NCBI GenBank assembly: GCA_017438305.1
Contig: JAFRVX010000087.1
Span: 1 to 35,701, forward strand
Direction of reading: 5' to 3'
Source: Lachnospiraceae bacterium
GTDB lineage: Bacteria; Bacillota; Clostridia; Lachnospirales; Lachnospiraceae
Length of the DNA stretch: 35,701 nucleotides
Positions 33,661-35,701 of the stretch are shown here, one piece after another (the first letter of the stretch is position 1; each line of letters begins with the position of its first letter). The notes beneath the pieces were generated by a model that was not told the DNA's origin, did no database searches, and saw only the letters and a list, made by a program, of their open reading frames with translations. The position numbers were made by a program, and so were the translations under genes.

Positions 33661-33697
33661 GGAGCCCGTATCCAGAACGGATACGGGCTCCGGTTTT
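33661..33697 (+). terminator. Strong intrinsic terminator of the MATE-ATPase gene
   Basis: GGAGCCCGTATCC (33661-33673) and GGATACGGGCTCC (33679-33691) form a perfect 13-bp stem with a 5-nt loop, followed by GG and TTTT. Confidence 0.9.
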
Positions 33698-33732
33698 ATT
33701 AATAAGTTCTGTCAGTACTTCGTGCCGGATTT

Positions 33733-33882
33733 TTACGATAAAGTCACCGTCAGGGTGTCGCTGTATTCGCTGTAGAAATCCAATTCGATCATCGCCGCCG
33801 CAGTTTTCCACTGCCCGCGGGACCTTCGTGGTGCCCGGGATCGGCACGAAACAGGACCACTGGGCAGAAAAAAGCAAACGAC
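33733..33882 (-). pseudogene. Decayed C-terminal fragment of an aldo/keto reductase
   Basis: On the minus strand, SAQWSCFVPIPGTTKVPRAVEN (given here in part: CFVPIPGTTKV and RAVEN) matches the conserved P-I-P-G-T-x-K region near the end of aldo/keto reductases. After a frameshift in a GCG run the other frame continues AAAMIELDFYSEYS to a TAA at 33733. Nothing of the barrel is left upstream. It looks like an old relic. The rest of the 33698-34059 gap shows only a possible -10 (TATAAT at 33919-33924) for the next gene. Confidence 0.45.
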
Positions 33883-34059
33883 AGTCTTTCATGACTGGAT
33901 TTTCGGGACAGGCCTGTCTATAATAGAACCATAAAAAAGACGGCGGCCGCACAGAACTGGTTCTGCAGCCTGCAGGAGCAGTTCTGAAAAAGGAAGAGAT
34001 GATCCCGAAAACGATCACCTGATAAAGCCGGTTATGGCATGAAGGGGGTATGATCACGC

Positions 34060-34524
34060 ATGAAAACAGAAGATTCAGGCACGAAAAGGTTCCGCCATAC
34101 GAAGCGGCCGGGATTCTGGCTCGGATTCATCGATTTCTTTACCGCCGGGCTTTTCTTTCTTTTGTATATGCCCTTCGGCGGCCTGCAGAAGGAACTGGAG
34201 GCGGTGCTGGGACATCGGGTGATGCCCTATTGGAAAGCTTATCTTCTGGGCATTCCGACGCTGTTTCTGTATCCCCTGGTCTGGATGGCGCGGATCGCGG
34301 AAGAACTGAAGAAAAAGGCGATCGGCCTGGGCATAGACGGGCCGTATACCTCCTGGCGACATATGTTCGGCTGGAATACCTTAGGGATCCTGCTTTTCGG
34401 ACCGGCCGTGGCGACGCACCGGTTCTTTGATACGCTGAATAAGATCGAAGCCAGACTGAACGAAGACGAAGCCAGACCGAACGAAGACAAAGCCAGGAGG
34501 AATAGAGACGCGGAAGCGTCATAA
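34060..34524 (+). CDS. DUF4234-like small membrane protein
   Basis: 154 residues with three predicted spans: FWLGFIDFFTAGLFFLLYMP, AYLLGIPTLFLYPLVWMARI, and one near FGWNTLGILLFGPAVATHRF. The second span, with TLFLYPLVWMARIAEELKKK, resembles the core of DUF4234 proteins (small membrane proteins of unknown role, often with zinc ribbons elsewhere). The C-terminal tail is charged, with two near-repeats (ARLNEDE, ARPNEDK) encoded by a small duplicated DNA segment. AAGGGGG lies 11 nt before the ATG. Its natural terminator seems to be at 34812-34845, separated from the gene by an inserted structured element. Confidence 0.65.
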   Translation: MKTEDSGTKRFRHTKRPGFWLGFIDFFTAGLFFLLYMPFGGLQKELEAVLGHRVMPYWKAYLLGIPTLFLYPLVWMARIAEELKKKAIGLGIDGPYTSWRHMFGWNTLGILLFGPAVATHRFFDTLNKIEARLNEDEARPNEDKARRNRDAEAS

Positions 34525-34613
34525 ACCACGCATTTATACCTGTCAGGACCTGTCGTTAAAATACGAAATCGCAGCGGCTGTCTTGAGAAACTGCGCAGCT
34601 GCTGTCATATCAT

Positions 34614-34792
34614 GATATAGTCGCCAAAAGTAGATTCCGGATGGTTCCGTGCTTCGCACTCCCACCATCCTCCCTCATTCCGCACTCTCGTGGAGTAAAA
34701 ACTCCACTTCGTGCTTCATGAGGGGCACGCCAAGAAGTCTTTTCTCCACTGGAATGTAAACATTCCGTGGAGTCCGACTTTTGGCGTTGGAA
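34614..34792. mobile_element. Candidate MITE or structured RNA element flanked by a 9-bp direct repeat
   Basis: TCATATCAT occurs at 34605-34613 and 34793-34801, exactly flanking a 179-bp segment like a target-site duplication. Near the ends, CGCCAAAAGT (34622-34631) and ACTTTTGGCG (34777-34786) are perfect inverted repeats. Inside are three strong hairpins: GGATGG/CCATCC (34639-34670) around GTGC-TTC-GCAC; CCCTCAT/ATGAGGG (34672-34724) enclosing GCAC/GTGC and GTGGAGT-AAAA-ACTCCAC; and CTCCAC plus GGAATGT with ACATTCC plus GTGGAG (34744-34772). The whole could fold as a four-way junction. There is no coding frame or transposase, so it would be non-autonomous. A structured ncRNA is the alternative. 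Confidence 0.65.
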
Positions 34793-34811
34793 TCATATCA
34801 TTATTTATATC

Positions 34812-34845
34812 CCCTGTCTGCCTGCGGGCCGGACAGGGTTTTTTT
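34812..34845 (+). terminator. Intrinsic terminator after the structured element
   Basis: CCCTGTC (34812-34818) pairs with GACAGGG (34832-34838), followed by seven T. If the element at 34614-34792 is an insertion, this is the original terminator of the DUF4234-like gene. Confidence 0.88.
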
Positions 34846-35020
34846 ATGCCTTCGTGCAAGGGGACCCGGTGCCTTGAAGGACGTTTTCTTTATTTTATCT
34901 TAATATGGCGGGGCAGAATCCTAATGCCATCTTTGCAGCCGTTCCTGTAAAATGAGGGAACAGTTCAGAAGAAGAACCTGCAGATTTATGAGGGGATCAC
35001 ATGAGTTCACAAGGAGAACC

Positions 35021-35142
35021 TGAGAGCTCATGAAGTTAGTCTGAGAGCTCATGAAGTTAGCCCGAGAGCTCATGAAGTTAGCCCGAGAGCTCATTAGGCA
35101 GTCTGAGAGTTCATGAGGTAAGTCTGCAGGTTCATGAGGAGA
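35021..35142 (+). repeat. 21-bp tandem repeats upstream of the TrkH gene
   Basis: Units of 21 bp start at 35021, 35042 and 35063 and are nearly identical (core GAGAGCTCATGAAGTTAG). More diverged copies start at 35084 (20 bp), 35104 and 35125. Weaker relatives occur just upstream (34979-35020). The block ends in the ribosome binding site of the potassium transporter gene. The stretch 34846-35020 holds no gene that I can see. Confidence 0.85.
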
Positions 35143-35150
35143 TAGATCTT

Positions 35151-35701
35151 ATGGCCAGACAGGTTTTCGGGAAGAAGCTGACTTCTTTCAAATCATTATT
35201 TTTGGTTTTCTGGGGCTGATCCTTGTGGGAACGATCCTTCTAATGCTTCCCATTTCGGCCAGAGGAGGCCATGGCGCGACGATCGAAGAGGCCCTGTTTA
35301 CGTCCACCTCTGCCGTCTGCGTCACGGGACTGGTGGTAAGGGACACGGCGGAATACTGGTCAGGCTTCGGCCAGGCGGTCATTCTGGTGCTGATACAGAT
35401 CGGCGGCCTGGGGATCGTAACCGTTGCCGCCTTTATCGCGATGATCTCCGGAAGAAAGATCTCCCTGATGCAGCGGGGCCTCCTTCAGGACAGCCTCTCA
35501 GCCCATCAGATCGGGGGCATCGTGAAAATGACCCGGTTTATCTTTCTGACCGCGCTGATCGCCGAAGCCGCCGGGGCGCTTTTCATGATGCCGGTATTCT
35601 GCCGGCAGTACGGGGCTTCCGGGGTCTGGATGTCGGTGTTTCATTCGGTCTCCGCCTTCTGCAACGCCGGGTTTGACGTTATGGGCAGTAAGACGGGCGC
35701 C
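35151..35701 (+). CDS. TrkH/KtrB potassium transporter, 3' cut by window, frameshift near the start
   Basis: The ATG at 35151 follows GAGGAGA by 8 nt and encodes MARQVFGKKLTSF. From 35186 the clearly conserved protein continues in another frame: FQIIIFGFLGLILVGTILLM, then the first pore loop TSTSAVCVTGLVV, the segment LIQIGGLGIVTVAAFIAMIS, and a second pore loop VSAFCNAGFDVMG, running open to the window end. That second frame has no start codon upstream, so a single base is missing in the TTT at 35186-35188; one added T restores KLTSFQII. The protein is the channel-like subunit of a Trk/Ktr K+ uptake system. A TrkA/KtrA regulator would be expected downstream. The frameshift may be a real mutation or an assembly error. 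Confidence 0.85.

Noticed and set aside
35021-35142. CRISPR array
   Set aside because: Units are contiguous 21-bp copies with no spacers and no cas genes.

Overview
The window looks like chromosomal DNA of an anaerobic Bacillota (Clostridia), most likely Lachnospiraceae or a close relative. The reasons are the strong AGGAGG-type ribosome binding sites, SigA-type TTGACA/TATAAT promoters, Gram-positive lipoproteins and C-terminally anchored surface proteins, two MATE exporters, an InlB/Flg_new-type surface repeat and a soluble Fe-S/molybdoenzyme set. This is inferred from gene style, not from a marker gene. No rRNA, tRNA, CRISPR array, phage or transposase gene was found.

Region 1 (1-8150, + strand) is a molybdoenzyme locus. 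In order it holds a NapH-like membrane Fe-S protein (cut by the window edge), a small lipoprotein, a metal-dependent cyclase/hydrolase, a four-cluster DmsB-like ferredoxin, an FAD/NAD(P) oxidoreductase, a DmsA-like molybdenum enzyme with a TorD-like chaperone domain fused to its N-terminus and no Tat signal, an ECF S-component-like membrane protein, a small membrane-anchored protein with a weak sulfite-oxidase-fold look, and MobA. Together they suggest a cytoplasmic electron chain (NAD(P)H to FAD protein to ferredoxin to Mo-bisMGD enzyme) with its own cofactor-maturation gene. The substrate cannot be told from sequence.

Region 2 (8.2-15.2 kb) holds surface proteins, some decaying: a secreted-protein gene with a one-base frameshift, a 5'-truncated remnant, a minus-strand VOC/glyoxalase gene, a 1155-residue surface protein with signal peptide and C-terminal anchor, and a small cytoplasmic partner. 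Region 3 (15.2-23.8 kb) has a GPH-family sugar/cation symporter behind a strong promoter and leader hairpin, then a convergent five-gene oligopeptide ABC transporter (binding protein, two permeases, two ATPases) with an internal terminator after the binding-protein gene.

Region 4 (23.8-30.6 kb, + strand) has three overlapping genes for small membrane proteins (two with zinc ribbons), a MATE exporter, a fragment of an InlB-repeat protein, a macro-domain fusion, a RibD/DHFR-like reductase and a half-length mannonate dehydratase-like protein. Region 5 (30.6-35.7 kb) has a MarR regulator with Cys and His clusters and two palindromic operators around its own promoter, a divergent MATE exporter fused to an RsbW-like ATPase domain, a decayed aldo/keto reductase fragment, a DUF4234-like membrane protein, a highly structured ~180-bp element flanked by a 9-bp direct repeat, a 21-bp tandem repeat block and the start of a TrkH/KtrB potassium transporter gene.

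Two themes run through the window. One is domain fusions in otherwise standard families (TorD-DmsA, MATE-RsbW, macro-unknown). The other is that many intergenic gaps carry different, degenerate short tandem repeats (15-26 bp). Two single-base frameshifts at homopolymers (near 8931 and 35186) may be real decay or assembly errors.
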